Shown piece by piece: positions 20,442-33,784 of a DNA stretch of 64,000 bases. A program made the position numbers and the translations under genes. The DNA comes from Turnera subulata (taxonomy: Eukaryota; Streptophyta; Magnoliopsida; Malpighiales; Passifloraceae): the NCBI GenBank assembly GCA_028386065.3, contig JAKUCV010007814.1:5277-69276 (forward strand), given 5' to 3'. Position 1 is the stretch's first letter; every line of letters begins with the position of its first letter. The notes beneath the pieces are model-generated. The model had not been told where the DNA came from. It did no database searches and saw only the letters and a program-made list of their open reading frames with translations.

Positions 20442-22686
20442 TGTAACGACCCGGGTAAAATTTTCATAATTTTACCGAGTCGTTTTGACATTCACGATGG
20501 ATAATAAAGTTTTATCGCTGTTAAACAAGGATTATCTCGAGATTTTACCGGGAATAATCGAACCTCGGATTCCAATTCCCGAGGGGTACGAGACATTCTG
20601 GAGTACTCTCCATCAACAACCGAGCCTTGGAATTTAATTCCAAGAGTTACTCGGGGTTACCGAAAATTTTATACGACATACCGAGCCTCGGTTTACAATT
20701 TCAAGACTTTCACAACGCTCAAAAGAATTAATTGGAATTCCCGAGCCTAAGTTGTATTTTCAGAACCGGGACGAATTTCGGAAAGACAAAAATGCCCCTA
20801 TGTCGGCAAAAGATTGCAAGTTGGACAAAGGGAATTTTGGTCCATTCTCGGCTCAATAATTTTTCCGACACCGAGCCGCAATTTTTCTCTCTCCCGGGCC
20901 ACCTCCTCCTTGTCTTTTTCCCCTTTTTCTCCTTTCCCCCATTTTCTTTTCTTCTTTTTCCATTCTCTTTTCTTCTTTTCCATTTTCTTTTTTCTTTTTC
21001 TTCTTTTTCCCATTATTTCCTTTTCACCCGATTTTCTTTTCCTTCCCCTTCACTCTTCTTCCCCAATTTCTCCTTCTCCTTCACTCTCTACATTTTCAGA
21101 TTTTCTTCCTCTTCTCGGTTACTCTTCCTCCTCTGTACCTTGTCTTCTTCCTCCCCCATTCTCTCTATTTCTTTTTCCCACCGAGTCATTTTCCACACAG
21201 CCCCATTTCTTCTCCTCTGCCTTCTTCCCTTTTCTTCACCGAGCCGCCACCTGGAACATAGGGGACTACCTCGCTTGTCGCCCCTATTCCTCTCTTCTCC
21301 TCCGCGCTTCTCGCTGCCGCCACCAAGTCCTCTGCCTCCCTGCTCGGGGAAGCACACAAGCTGAGACCCAGGAGGACGAGAGTGTGACTGAACCGCCACC
21401 GATCCGTCACCTGCCGTTGCCGATTCAGTGGATGTGTGGGTAAGACCAACGACGGCCCACTCTTCTTCCTCTCCTCAATTCCTGTCACAACGCTCACACC
21501 ACCAAACACGCCGCACCTTTCCCCTTTCCTCTCTCCCTCGAGCTCCACGATTTGCTCCGCCGTGGCTCTTGTCTTCCTTGAACCATCGGCGTCGATCGCT
21601 ATCAGAGGGGTAAGTGTTGTCGTTGTAGCCTTGCAACTTCTTTCACCAAATTCGGTTAGTAATCGTGACTTGATCTGTTTGGGCACTGATTACTGCTGTT
21701 GTTTTGTGGGTTTGTGTTGATGGCGTTGATGTTGTTACTGTGGGTGTGAGTTGTGGTGTTTTGGGTGCTGGATGTGACTGTGTGGCGGTGTTCCGGCCAC
21801 CGGAAAGTTGTTGCCGGTATGGCTATGGTGTTGGTGGTCGGGTTGTTGATGTGGTGGTACGGTGTTGGTGTTTTGATAGCTGAAGAACAGTAGCCGAGGA
21901 CTACTTTGGGCTGCTGTGAACAGTGCTGGCCAGAAACCGGCAGTCTCGGGAATTTTCCATTGAACCCGGACATGGACTTTTGGGTAATTATCGGACCTTC
22001 CTGGACTGTTCATGACTATTAACGGACCCGAACTTTTATAACGACGTTAATTAAACGAACGTTTAATTTAGTTCTTCTAATATTAATTTTATGGTTTAAG
22101 TTGTAATTTCATTTATGCCTTTTGATTTATGATTTCAATTTGTTTTTCCGATAGAGCTACAAAGAAGGCCCATGGAATTATTTATTTTTCCGATTTATCG
22201 AATTTATGCTTTACTCGAGCTAATAATGATAAAAGGCCTAGATATATATAATTATCCTATTATATTTACTTTTGATGACTAAATTAGTATTGGTCCTATA
22301 ACTATATGGGTATATATAACTCACCTAATGAATATGAATACCACGAGTGACTAAAGGGCCGGGATATCGGCTTGGACGCACGGTTGCAGTTTTAACTTAA
22401 AATTAAGTATGATTAGTCGGTTGGAATATATATATAACGAGTTAATTTCTAACTAATTGGAAAGACCGACTTTATATTAAATAAAATTATGGGAATAATA
22501 AAAATGGATACAGAATAAGACAAGTCGTCTAATGAAATCTAAAATTGGCACCATGCATGATCATCTTTGTTTTTGCATTGTAAGTAATTATCGTTGTTAT
22601 AAATATAGGGATATTGAGGGTTAACCAGATATCAGTTTCCAGGAGTATCAGGTGAGGATATAAACATATAAACCTCGGTATGCTGT

Positions 22687-24516
22687 TATGATAACCCTTA
22701 TAATTGTGGTACAATGCGTTTACTTGCTGTGGAAGGGTGCTGGGATGAGAGCTGGCCTCAGTTGGTTTCAATTGGCCTCAGTCGGCTAGCCATTGGCTCT
22801 GGTTGGCTAGCCATTGGCACGATTGGATTAATTGGGTCTTAAACCCCGATCAATTTGTGTTAAGTGCTTAGGAGAACTAAGTGAAGGCTGAGTGAGGGTT
22901 AAGCTGGGGGTGTGCTAGCTTAGGTTTGTTGGTGCATGCTAAGCAGGAGGTGGAGAGGTGCTTGGGCATGGTGGCAGAATTTGGGGCTAAGGGGTTGCAA
23001 GTGGCTGCTGACTAAGCTGCTAGCTTGGGCCTTAAGTGGTCAAGCAAGCACCTCAACCCCCTCTTATGCCCAATTTCGTGAGAAAACACTAAGGAAGAAA
23101 GACTTAGCCATTCTCAAGGTTCTCCAAGGCATCCTACATAGAAAGGAAGGGGGTGAGTGCACTGGTTTGGAATTTTTAACGGTTTTGGTGCAAATTGGCT
23201 AGCTAGGTGTGCTGTGGGCATGGATAGTGCACCAACTAGACTTTATGGGAGACTTAGGGTTGTGACCCTAAATGGTTGGACTGAGAGAAGATTTTTGGTT
23301 GTGTGGGGGCGATAGTCAACTATGTTGGTGCGTAATTGGCCCTGTTGGGAATTGGTGCACTAATTGCGCAATTGGTCCCGCAGGTAACCAATTGGCCCTG
23401 TAGGCGCACCAATGGTTCCGCAAGTGACCAATTGGTGAGCCAATGGGCACATCAATGTATAGGCTTATATGTTATGTATTTTTACTTGATGATATGTTGC
23501 TGCTAAAGTGTCTTGGTGTTGATTACAAATGTGTTTTATGTGTGGGCAGGTGCTAAAACCCAAGGAGCACCAAAGGAGGGAGAAGGGCCTAGTAAGGCCT
23601 GATTTTGTGTAAGTTTGGTTGCATTCTTATGATAGTTAGTGATGCTAACTTGCTGGTTGATGACCCAGTGTACTTATTGGTGGCACTTATGGTGCAATTT
23701 GGTGTTAAAGATGATATGCCTTGGCTTAAGACGAGCCGGTGATCAGGCTGTGCATTTCATGCATAGCATGTGCATCCATTACATTGGCATAATGTTGGCT
23801 TATTGATGAAAGGAATGCTGGACCTTGCAGTACCACATGGCTGCTTGGTCATTAAGATGACAGAATATTGTGTTGGGCATTATGTGTGGTTATGGTAGCA
23901 AGTCACGTACACTTCCTGTGACATATCGGTAAAGCCTCGTACGTGGGGCTGTGGGATAAGAAGGAATATGTTGGCAGGGCTACCAGACCGTGCAAGTAGG
24001 CTCAATACTCACTTTGATAGCTTACCCTGGGCTGATCACGGTGGCATGTTGGCGAGTGCATTTGGATGTTATTTTCCACTTGTTGTGTCATTGCTATTAC
24101 TTGTATGACCACCTGCTTATTGAGCCGTAGACTCACCCCCTGTTTTTCCACCCCTTCTGTTTCAAGACAAGGAGAGCGTGACAGGCTTGGAGTGGGTAGA
24201 CTCAAGGGATGCAGACGATGGGTAACTAGCCAAACCTGGTTTTACTTGTACACGAAGGCTTAGGTGTATTGGCTTATATGACAGAACATGTAGTGCCCCA
24301 TTTTGGTGTACAAAAATAATGTGAATATTAGTGGGCTGTTGTGTGTTTGAATCCGTACTTCTTACTATGTTATTTGTGGATGTTTGCTACGCAATAATCA
24401 CTTTTGCCCGTAGGGCCAGCTTCTGTCCGGAACTTGACTTAGGCCTTTGGGTGCCCTATGCTGAACTCTTGGTTGCATTGGGTGCCTGGCCAGTCACGCA
24501 TTGACGGGGCATGACA
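22687..24516 (+). repeat. 5' LTR of the gypsy element (1830 bp)
   Basis: It starts TATGATAACCC (the 3' LTR has TGTGATAACCC) and ends GGGGCATGACA. It contains many CCAATTGG-like words (23330-23450). The 88-codon frame at 22936 exists in both LTRs but has no known domain. Confidence 0.92.
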
Positions 24517-24520
24517 AACT

Positions 24521-24536
24521 TGGTAGCGGAGCATGG
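24521..24536 (+). other. Primer binding site
   Basis: TGGTAGCGGAGCATGG lies four bases after the 5' LTR end. Confidence 0.85.
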
Positions 24537-24643
24537 TTATATGTTAAGGGGCATAGGGTTGATGTGCTTCCGTAGGCTGTTACCCATCATTAGAGAGCAT
24601 GGGATGGTGAGGGCTGACTTGTATATGTTGGTTTTCTTGTGCA

Positions 24644-25929
24644 ATGTGTGCAAGTAAGCCGACAGAAAGGAAGTTGGGAAAAGGAGTGTTTACTGATGTT
24701 GCCGCCCCGGATGTGCAATCCGTTCAGGATGCCGAGGATGGGGCTGATGAGACTTATGTCCCGAGGGATGCTAGTGATGAGTTGTCTAGCGAAGCAGAGT
24801 ATTCAGATGCCTCCCAAGTGATGCCTTTGGAGGTGCTGAAGGCTGGTTTGCATGGTGTAAACAGGGCAGTTGAGACTATCGCGGAGGCGATTACTGCTGA
24901 TCGAAAAAGTAGAGAGGACCTGGTACAACGTGAACATAGCAGGGAATCAACTTTGGTGACATTTGTGAAACTTGACCCACCAACATTTTTCGGGGCCGAA
25001 AATGAAGATCCACAGCGATTTCTGGATGATGTGTGGAAATGTTGCCGAGTGATGGAATGCACTGATCATCGAGCAGTTGATCTTGCTGCTTTCTGGCTAA
25101 AGGGGGATGAAGCTAACAATTGGTATGGTGCCAAAATGAGGGAGAGGATGCCTGATGCTGTCCCGTGGACCTGGACTGAGTTCCGTGCCGCATTTCTTGA
25201 ACAATTCCTTCCTGAGAGTGTTAGGGATCAAAAAGCAGCAAAATTTGAACTCCTAAGGCAATGGGACATGACTGTGGGAGAGTATGAGTCCAAGTTCACA
25301 AACCTGTCTATGCCTTGCATTTGATTCCAGATCAGCGGAGGAAGATCAAAAGGTTCATTGGAGGACTGAAGGGTTACATTTATAACTCTTTGGTGGCTAT
25401 ACCATTTAGCTTCTATGCTGAAGCAGTAGACAAAGCTCGGGAAATTGAGATGAAGACCCAGGCAGAAAGAGCTGAGGCAAGTGCCAAGAGAACAAGGCAT
25501 GACAACATGCAAGGCCAACAAAGTTTTTCTGCCGGTTCTGGCCAATTTCGAGGGCGTGGGAAGATAGGATTGTGGACTAACTTTCCAAGGGCCCGATTTA
25601 GGGGCAGTTCAAGTTATGGTGCCTTAAGCTTTGGTGTGAATCCGACGAGTCCTAAAGCTAGCCAAATCAGGGGTGCTCAAAGTGTGTCAGTGAGACTCGA
25701 TAGTGTGTGTTTCAGGTGTGGCCAGTTTGGGCATATGGCACGGGAATGTCTTGTGGGGCAAAATTTATGTTATATATGTGGGCAGATAGGGCATATAGCC
25801 AAAGAGTGTCCTGCTGGGCAATCATCCACGGCATCCAGTGTAGCATCACCACCACCTAGGCCACAACGGGCTGATAGTCAGTCTATTTTTCGAGGCAGGG
25901 GAGGTGCTGGTCGCGGATCGTTTGGTTGA
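24644..25929 (+). pseudogene. gag of the gypsy element (frameshifted)
   Basis: The first frame (24644-25324, start MCASKPTERK) holds the retrotransposon capsid domain: TFFGAENEDPQRFLDDVW, a central WTEFRAAFLEQFLPESVRD and EYESKFTNLS. A frame change near 25310 leads to the second frame (25315-25929), continuing RRKIKRFIGGLKGYI. Two CCHC zinc knuckles follow (CFRCGQFGHMAREC and CYICGQIGHIAKEC) near 25710-25812. The frame ends at TGA 25927-25929 in a Gly/Arg/Ser linker; CGA to TGA would explain it. Gag packages the element RNA in cytoplasmic particles. The protein would be truncated before the knuckles. Confidence 0.88.
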
Positions 25930-25965
25930 GGTAGTAGCTACCAACTAGGACAAGGGCAAGCACGT

Positions 25966-28900
25966 GTGTTTTGCATGACCCAGGAGGATGCCAAAGCCTC
26001 CAACACCGTTGTGACAGGTATATTGAAAGTTAATTCATGTCCTGCTCTGTGTTTAATTGAAACGGGGTGTACACACTCCTTTGTTGACTCACATTTTGCC
26101 AAGTATTTTGAGGAAGCCCGTTGGCTGTTTATACGCCACTTGATGAGCGGGTTTATGTGGATAGAGTCTACCGTGAATGTGATATTTGTGTGATGGAGCG
26201 TCATTTGCCGGTGGATTTGCTATTGTTGCCAATGGCTGACTTTGACGTAATTTTGGGCATGGATTGGTTGTCCCGGTACGGTGCCCGTGTGGATTGTGCA
26301 AGTAAAAGGGTGAAGTTTCAGCCCACTGGGGAGGCAGAATTTATTTTCCGAGGGAAGTTTGTTTCTTCTCAACCTCAATTGATCCCTGCGGTGAAAGCAA
26401 CTCGGGCGGCTCGGCAAACAGATTGCTTGTATTTGGCATCGGTTCTTAGTGTAGGTGAGCCGAAAATTTCAATTATTGAAGTTCCTGTTGTTAATATGTT
26501 CCTTGATGTTTTTCCTGATGACTTGCCGGGGTTACCTCCGGAACGTGAGATTGAGTTTGGCACTGAGCTTGTGCGCAGGGCAGAACCTGTGTCAATTACA
26601 CCTTATCGAATGGCCTCTACAGAATTGCGGGAGTTGAAAACTCAGCTACAGGATTTGCTGGATAAGGGATTCATCAGGCCTAGTATGTCCCCGTGGGGTG
26701 CTCCGGTTTTGTTTGTTAAAAAGAAGGACGGTTCGATGAGGTTTGACTATCGGCAATTGGACAAACTGACAGTGCAGAATAAATATCCATTGCCTTGCAT
26801 TGATGATTTGTTTGACCAATTGCAAGGGGCAAGATATTTTTCGAAGATTGACTTGAGGTCAGGTTATCATCAGTTGAGGATCAAGGAGGAAGATGTGCGG
26901 ATAACAACCTTCCGGACACGGTACGGGCATTACGAATTTTTGGTGATGCCGTTTGGTCTGACTAATCCTCCAGCAGCATTTATGGACTTGATGAATCGGG
27001 TGTTTAAGCAATATCTCGATAAATTTGTGATTGTGTTTATTGATGATGTGCTTGTTTACTCCAAAACCAGGGAGGAACGTGAGAAGCATTTGAGGGTTGT
27101 GCTACAGATCTTGCGGGAAGAAAAATTGTTTGCAAAATTTTCCAGGTATGAGTTCTGGTTGGAGAAAATGTCATTTTTGGGTCATGTAATATCGCCTGAG
27201 GGTATTGAAGTAAACCCGCAGAAAGTGGAAGAAATTGTGAAGTGGCCGAAACCTACCAATGTACGGAAGTACGGAGTTTCCTTGGGCTGGCAGGATATTA
27301 CCGACGGTTTGTCGAAGGCTTCTCCACCATTGCTGCACCGTTGTGTGGGTTAATTCAAAAGAAGAGACAATTCGTGTGGACCAATGCCTGTGAGGCTAGC
27401 TTCCAAGAGCTGAAGCAAAGGATGACGACAGCACCAGTTCTTGCATTGCCAAAAGAAAATGGTGTCTTTACTGTATATTGTGACGCATCAAGGGTTGGTT
27501 TGGGTTGTGTATTAATGCAGGATGGCAGGGTGATTGCCTATGCGTCTCGAAAACTCAAAAAGAATGAGGAGAATTATCCATTGCACGATTTGGAAATGGC
27601 AGCAGTGGTGTTTGCTCTGAAAATTTGGAGACATTATTTGTATGGAGAGCCGTGTGAGATTTATAAGGACCATAAAAGCCTGAAGTACTTAATGGAGCAG
27701 CAGGATTTAAACTTAAGGCAACGGAGATGGGTAGAATTGCTCAAAGATTATGACTGTGTTATTAAGTACCATCCCGGAAAAGCAAATGTTGTAGCTGATG
27801 CCTTGTGTCGGAAATTTGTTGGTAGTTTGGCGCATCTTAGTGTGGTCAGAAGGCCTTCGGTTGGGGCATGGCACAAGTTGATGGACCAAGGCTTACAATG
27901 TGCGGTAGCTGAATCGGGAGCATTGTTGGCACACTACCATGTGCGTCCTGTTCTAAATGAAGAAATTGCCAAGGAACAAGGTGAGGATTCAGAAACAAAG
28001 TTGTGGAAAGAGAGGGCTACTCGGGGGGAAATGTCGGGATATATTGTTTCTAACGATGGCATTTTGCAATTCGGTTCAAGGATGTACGTTCCTGATGTTG
28101 AGGATCTCCGCAATAAGCTCTTGGGTGAGGCACATCAGACCCGATACACCATGCACCCGGGTTCCACCAAGATGTACCATGATCTTAAGCCACATTATTG
28201 GTGGAACAATATGAAACATGATATGGCAAATTATGTGGCTAAGTGTCTCACTTGCCAGCAAGTAAAAGGAGAACACCAGAAAGTACCAGGGTTACTTCAT
28301 CCATTGCCTATACCAGAATGGAAGTAGGAAAGAATTGCCATGGATTTTGTTAGTGGACTACCTCGGACTGTTGGTGGAATGGATTCTATTTGGGTGATTG
28401 TAGACAGATTAACAAAGTCTGCACATTTCCTCCTGGTGAAAACTACTTATAACTTTGCCAAGTTAGCTCAATTTTACAATGATGAGATTGTGAGATTGCA
28501 TGGTGTGCCGGTTTCAGTAGTTTCTGATCGAGGCCCGCAATTCACATCCAAATTTTGGCGCAGCTTTCAGGAAGCAATGGGTACCCGACTTGATCTGAGC
28601 ACCGCATTCCACCCGCAAACTGATGGTCAAAGTGAGCGGGTGATACAAATTTTAGAGGATATGTTACGGGCATGTGTACTAAACTACGGGGACAGTTGGA
28701 GCAAGTATCTTTTGTTGGTGGAATTCGCTTACAACAACAGTTACCAATCAAGCATTGGCATGGCACCATACGAAGCTTTATATGAGCGAAGATGCCGCAC
28801 ACAAATTTGTTGGGATGAAGTAGGAGTAAGGCAATTGCTCGGTCCAGAAATTGTTGAACTCACTACCAAAAATTTAATTGCTGCTCAAAATAGACAGAAA

Positions 28901-29383
28901 TCTTATACGGACAATAGGAGAAGAGACTTAGAATTTTCAGTGGGAGATATGGTGTTCTTGAAAGTTTCCCCTACAAAAAGAGTTATACGGTTTGGAAAGA
29001 AAGGCAAACTAGGACCTCGCTATGTTGGCCCGTTTGAAGTACTTGAAAGAATTGGCCCGGTGGCATATCGACTTGCACTACCACCAAATTTTTCTGGAAT
29101 CCATCCGGTATTTCATGTGTCCATGCTGCAAAAATACATACATGATCCATCACACATACTTACTCTGCAGGATGTCCAGTTGGGAGAAGAACTAACCTAT
29201 GACGCGCAGCCTATTCAGATCATCGATAGACAAGTGCGCAGATTGTGGAATAAGGATGTAGTGTCTGTTAAAGTTATTTGGGAAGATGCTTCAGGGAAAG
29301 AGGCTACATGGGAATCGGAGGAAGAAATGATGGGCAAGTACCCGCATTTATTTTCAGGTAAATTCGAGGACGAATTTATATAA
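25966..29383 (+). pseudogene. pol of the gypsy element: protease, RT, RNase H, integrase, chromodomain-like tail
   Basis: Protease: the active-site region reads LIETGCTHSFV, with Glu for the usual catalytic Asp and Cys for Ala, so it is probably inactive; a frame change follows near 26120. RT (26620-27100): the catalytic motif is FIDD ([14 protein letters not shown]) and the VMPFGLTN motif is present. A frame change near 27270 leads to RNase H ([13 protein letters not shown] ... ADALCRK). Integrase: an HHCC zinc region ([11 protein letters not shown] ... [11 protein letters not shown]), then stop TAG at 28325-28327, then the core with IWVIVDRLTK, VSDRGPQF and SERV supplying D, D and E. The end VKVIWEDASGKEATWESEEE resembles a chromodomain of Tekay/Del-like chromoviruses. 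In this family that domain directs integration into heterochromatin. Confidence 0.9.
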
Positions 29384-29395
29384 AGGGGGAGATGA
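29382..29395 (+). other. Polypurine tract
   Basis: AAAGGGGGAGATGA directly precedes the 3' LTR and lies just past the polyprotein end. Confidence 0.85.
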
Positions 29396-31231
29396 TGTGA
29401 TAACCCTTATAATTGTGGTACAATGCGTTTACTTGATGTGGAAGGGTGCTGGGATGAGAGCTGGCCTCAGTTGGTTTCAATTGGCCTCAGTTGGCTAGCC
29501 ATTAGCTCCGGTTGGCTAGCCATTGGCACGATTGGATTAATTGGGTCTTAAACCCCGATCAATTTGTGTTAAGTGCTTAGGAGAACTAAGTGAAGGCTGA
29601 GTGAGGGTTAAGCTGGGGGTGTGCTAGCTTAGGTTTGTTGGTGCATGCTAAGCAGGAGGTGGAGAGGTGCTTGGGCATGGTGGCAGAATTTGGGGCTAAG
29701 GGGTTGCAAGTGGCTGCTGACTAAGCTGCTAGCTTGGGCCTTAAATGGTCAAGCAAGCACCTCAACCCCCTCTTATGCCCAATTTTGTGAGAAAACACTA
29801 AGGAAGAAAAACTTAGCCATTCTCAAGGTTCTCCAAGACATCCTACACAGAAAGGAAGGGGGTAAGTGCACTGGTTTGGAATTTTTAACGGTTTTGGTGC
29901 AAATTGGCTAGCTAGGTGTGCTGTGGGCATGGATAGTGCACCAACTAGACTTTATGGGAGACTTAGGGTTGTGACCCTAAATGGTTGGACTGAGAGAAGA
30001 TTTTTGGTTGTGTGGGGGCGTTAGTCAACTATGTTGGTGTGTAATTGGCCCTGTTGGGAATTGGTGCACTAATTGCGCAATTGGTCCCGCAGGTAACCAA
30101 TTGGCCCTGTAGGCGCACCAATGGTTCCGCAAGTGACCAATTGGTGAGCCAATGGGCACATCAACGTATAGGCTTATATGTTATGTATTTTTACTTGATG
30201 ATATGTTGCTGCTAAAGTGTCTTGGTGTTGATTACAAATGTGTTTTATGTGTGGGCAGGTGCTAAAACCCAAGGAGCACCAAAGGAGGGAGAAGGGCCTA
30301 GTAAGGCCTGATTTTGTGTAAGTTTGGTTGCATTCTTATGATAGTTAGTGATGCTAACTTGCTGGTTGATGACCCAGTGTACTTATTGGTGGCACTTATG
30401 GTGCAATTTGGTGTTAAAGATGATATGCCTTGGCTTAAGACGAGCCGGTGATCAGGCTGTGCATTTCATGCATAGCATGTGCATCCATTACATTGGCATA
30501 ATGTTGGCTTATTGATGAAAGGATTGCTGGACCTTGCAGTACCACATGGCTGCTTGGTCATTAAGATGACAGAATATTGTGTTGGGCATTATGTGTGGTT
30601 ATGGTAGCAAGTCACGTACACTTCCTGTGACATATCGGTAAAGCCTCGTACGTGGGGCTGTGGGATAAGAAGGAATATGTTGGCAGGGCTACCAGACCAT
30701 GCAAGTAGGCTCAATACTCACTTTGATAGCTTACCCTGGGCTGATCACGGTGCCATGTTGGCTAGTGCATTTGGATGTTATTTTCCACTTGTTGTGTCAT
30801 TGCTATTACTTGTATGACCACCTGCTTATTGAGCCGTGGACTCACCCCCCTTTTTCCACCCCCTCTGTTTCAGGACAAGGAGAGCGTGATAAGCTTGGTG
30901 TGGGTAGACTCAAGGGACTCGTTTTGTAGACGATGGGTAACTAGCCAAACCTGGTTTTACTTGTACACGAAGGCTTAGGTGTATTGGCTTATATGACAGA
31001 ACATGTAGTGCCCCATTTTGGTGTACAAAAATAATGTGAATATTAGTGGGATGTTGTGTGTTTGATTCCGTACTTCTTAGTGTGTTATTTTTGGATGTTT
31101 GCTGCGCAATAATCACTTTTGCCCATCGGGCCAGCTTCTGCCCGGAACTTGACTTAGGCCTTTGGGTGCCCTATGCTGAACTCTTGGTTGCATTGGGTGC
31201 CTGGCCGATCACGCATTGACGGGGCGTGACA
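29396..31231 (+). repeat. 3' LTR of the gypsy element (1836 bp)
   Basis: It starts TGTGATAACCC and ends GGGGCGTGACA. It is six bases longer than the 5' LTR, mainly through a change near 30917. Confidence 0.92.
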
Positions 31232-32396
31232 GCTGCCTGTGATACTCGAGCTGGTAATGTGTTTGTAATATGTTACTTGCCTCGATTTTGATTATGATAT
31301 AATGGTTTCTGTTGTGTTCCTTATTGTGATGCCTGGACTATGTGTCACCGATGATTGTTATGTTTGATTGTGTGGTTATGTTTTTATCTTGATATCCTTG
31401 ATTCTATTTTCTTATGGTAAGAGTGCCAAATGAGTTATTTGTGATCAAGTATACTCTGAGATGTTGTTAATAACAGTAACCTAATATGAGATATTGGATT
31501 GGTTTCCCTGAGGAGCTGTGAGGCTGCGTGCCTGCTCGGGAACATGTAATATACAATGAATAGAGTTACTGTTAGTCTGAGTGAAAAATTAAAAATAAAA
31601 TACGGTAATATCACTTAGACACCTAGATGTCACGTGAAAGGTAGAGGTACGACTGGGTGGTAGCCGCTTGTAATATGTGATTTGTTGGCCATTTATGTGG
31701 GAGATGTGCTTGGTGTCCGCTCCCAGATATTATTATTATTTTGGCACTAGGGGAGATATGCTTGGTGTCCGCTCCCTGGCTGTGCCGGTTTGTTGTTTTT
31801 TTTTTTACGTGGAGTACCCTGGGGTTAGCTAACCTGGCTACCAAGTACGACCGATACTTATCACGTGACGGGGCCCTAATAATAAAATTGGAAAGTCTTT
31901 CATAAGTTGTACATGAGTTTATAAGTGTGTGGTTAGACAGTGAGCTTGATTGGTTATTTGTTTGATTTTGATGCTACACTATGCTTGTTGTACTATATTG
32001 CTTTTGTTGCTGGTTCGATGTTATTGCGGTTGCTTGTATACTTTGGTTTATTTGTTTATCGGTGAGACAGTGGTTGGTCTCACCCCTCACACAGTCCTTG
32101 CAGGTTAGTTGATCATTAATCAGGATTGCATCCCGGCAGTTGCGGTGTTTCCTCGGTCAGGACTCGGATCCAATAATTTGCATTAAGTTTTGCATGAGCT
32201 GTCACTACACATCTAGAAAATGCTTCCGCTGTGCTGATGATGATGTTATTCCCGTGTCGGGTATCAGAAATGTATTTGCATGACTGTTTGACGTTGTACT
32301 GTTGTGAATCTTAACTTTCTTTGTTTGATGGCCACGTGGTGGCACTGTTGGTCGGTAATTACTGTATGTCGGGTAAATTAGGGTCAGGGTGTTTCA

Positions 32397-33784
32397 ATAC
32401 AGTTGACTCAAACTCATAAAGTGCTGGTACATAATTGATGGAAAAAAATTCAGGGTATACAATTGACGAATTTAATGTACTAGGGGTACCAAATATACCA
32501 TATTAACTCAAGAAACTATATAATGAATTTGGCAAATCTCATGGAGGAGCCTTGAGTAGTGGATGTACTCTTAACATTTAGGGAGAACCACTATAAATCT
32601 TGGTCTTCTTTATTGTTTGTTTGTTGCCTATAGTATTCGTTGAATTTGTTTATTACCCAGATTTTGGTTTCTTCTCACATACAAAATCTTGTGTAGTTTA
32701 GTGAAAAAATTTTGGTGTGACTTGAAATACAAAAACAAAATGAATACATAATCAACAATAACCTTTTTAAAAAATTATATCTCATTAAAAAATAACATAA
32801 ATTTTATAATTATTAGCATACAAAACTAATAAAAAATTTATGTGAAACAAATTATTAGCATAAGTGAAATAGAAATTTATTACAGAAAATAAATATAGAG
32901 AAATTTAAAATTGATAAAAAGAATGGAGCCATAAAAAAATTTATTAACATTATAAACTAAAATATATATGCTAGGGAAGAATTGTTAATACTTAACTATT
33001 TCTTCTTACTCATTTTATTCATAAATAAATTAAATTACTAGTTTTTTGCATAATTTCATATTAATTTTAATATTTATTTACAATCACTTTTAAAAAATAT
33101 TCATATTGTATGTTATTATATGAACGCGATTCCAATTCAGGACAATGGCCGATCAAGTGAGTGTGTCAGCTAGTATTAATTTTTTTTATAGTTAAAAATA
33201 GTTAGCGTGAATGGTGGGAAGTTTAATAATGTCCTGTAATTAAAATTATGGATTCAAACATACATTCTATATAGAAAATACAATATTGCTAGCACTACTT
33301 GTAACGTAGTGATATCTCTGGATTTTAGGTTTGGATGCGAGCCACTGTGGGGTGATTTGGAAGTTAGGAAGTTTAGATTAGACAATTGATATATATTTGT
33401 GGATTGGGCCAAAACTGCATCTCATGGAGTATCATTTTATGGCTGTTGAATGTTGAGCCAAAGCCAAAATTAAAATTCTGTTGAGAAATTTAAGAATGTC
33501 GTGTAATTAAAATTCTGGATTCAAACATGCATTATATATAGAAAATACAATATTGCTAACATTACTTGTAAGAACGTTGTGATATATCTGGATTTCATTT
33601 GAAGAGTTTTTAGGTTCGTGATATATCAATTTCTGGGAAAGGATGGTAAACGCGATGAGAGATTTTAAGTTTTTTTAAAAATTTTTTTATTAAAATATCT
33701 TAGACAACGTGTTATTAAATTATCAATTGTCTAGATATGGAAGATAGGAGATGCATCTGACGTATCATAGCAGTGGTGGTGGCG
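32397..33784. other. Non-coding; local 95-bp duplication and a copia-LTR-like scrap
   Basis: 33237-33328 and 33500-33597 are diverged direct copies (ATGGATTCAAACATACATTC, AGAAAATACAATATTGCTA). 32545-32640, with ACTCTTAACATTTAGGGAGA and ACCACTATAAATC, resembles the tail of a plant copia LTR. No gene is seen. The 32760-33130 part is strongly AT-rich. Confidence 0.45.

Larger units (their letters stand above)
22687..31231 (+). mobile_element. Chromovirus-like Ty3/gypsy retrotransposon, both LTRs, broken polyprotein
   Basis: The 5' LTR (22687-24516) and 3' LTR (29396-31231) differ at about 40 sites by eye, roughly 2%. Flanks GCTGT (22682-22686) and GCTGC (31232-31236) are a one-mismatch target duplication. 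The interior has, in order, gag with two zinc knuckles, protease, RT, RNase H, integrase and a chromodomain-like tail, the gypsy order. The coding region has at least three frame changes and two stops, so it is not autonomous as read. It is inserted in another element's 3' LTR. Confidence 0.92.
17973..32396 (+). mobile_element. Gypsy-like element without gag-pol, carrying extra ORFs; 3' LTR split by another element
   Basis: The last 35 bases of a 5' LTR (17973-18007, ending GGGGTGTTTCA) precede a primer site (18011). A complete 3' LTR (20442-22686 plus 31237-32396, about 3.4 kb) follows a polypurine tract. The interior (18008-20441) is only 2.4 kb and encodes no recognisable gag, protease, RT or integrase. 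It has a plus-strand GRF-zinc-finger ORF, a minus-strand ORF containing a LINE endonuclease piece, and a minus-strand basic/coiled-coil ORF. Extra sense and antisense ORFs are known in plant Ty3/gypsy elements. The 5' LTR is almost wholly deleted. A whole gypsy element sits inside the 3' LTR. Confidence 0.7.
20442..32396 (+). repeat. 3' LTR of the GRF-carrying element, split at 22686/31237
   Basis: It runs 20442-22686, is interrupted by the element and duplicated target at 22687-31236, and resumes to 32396 (GGGTGTTTCA). The U3 part holds a CT-rich tract (20880-21200). Long frames over that tract are compositional. The 3' part matches 1-594. Confidence 0.75.

Noticed and set aside
20732..21443. 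Two overlapping plus-strand frames of about 210 codons
   Set aside because: They lie over a CT-rich tract inside an LTR and read as Phe/Ser/Leu/Pro runs without a domain; compositional.
22936..23202. 88-codon frame repeated at 29645-29911
   Set aside because: Its duplication is explained by the two LTRs; no promoter context or domain is seen.
24644..29383. Integrated plant pararetrovirus
   Set aside because: LTRs, target duplication, integrase and a chromodomain-like tail identify a Ty3/gypsy retrotransposon; no movement-protein motif is seen.
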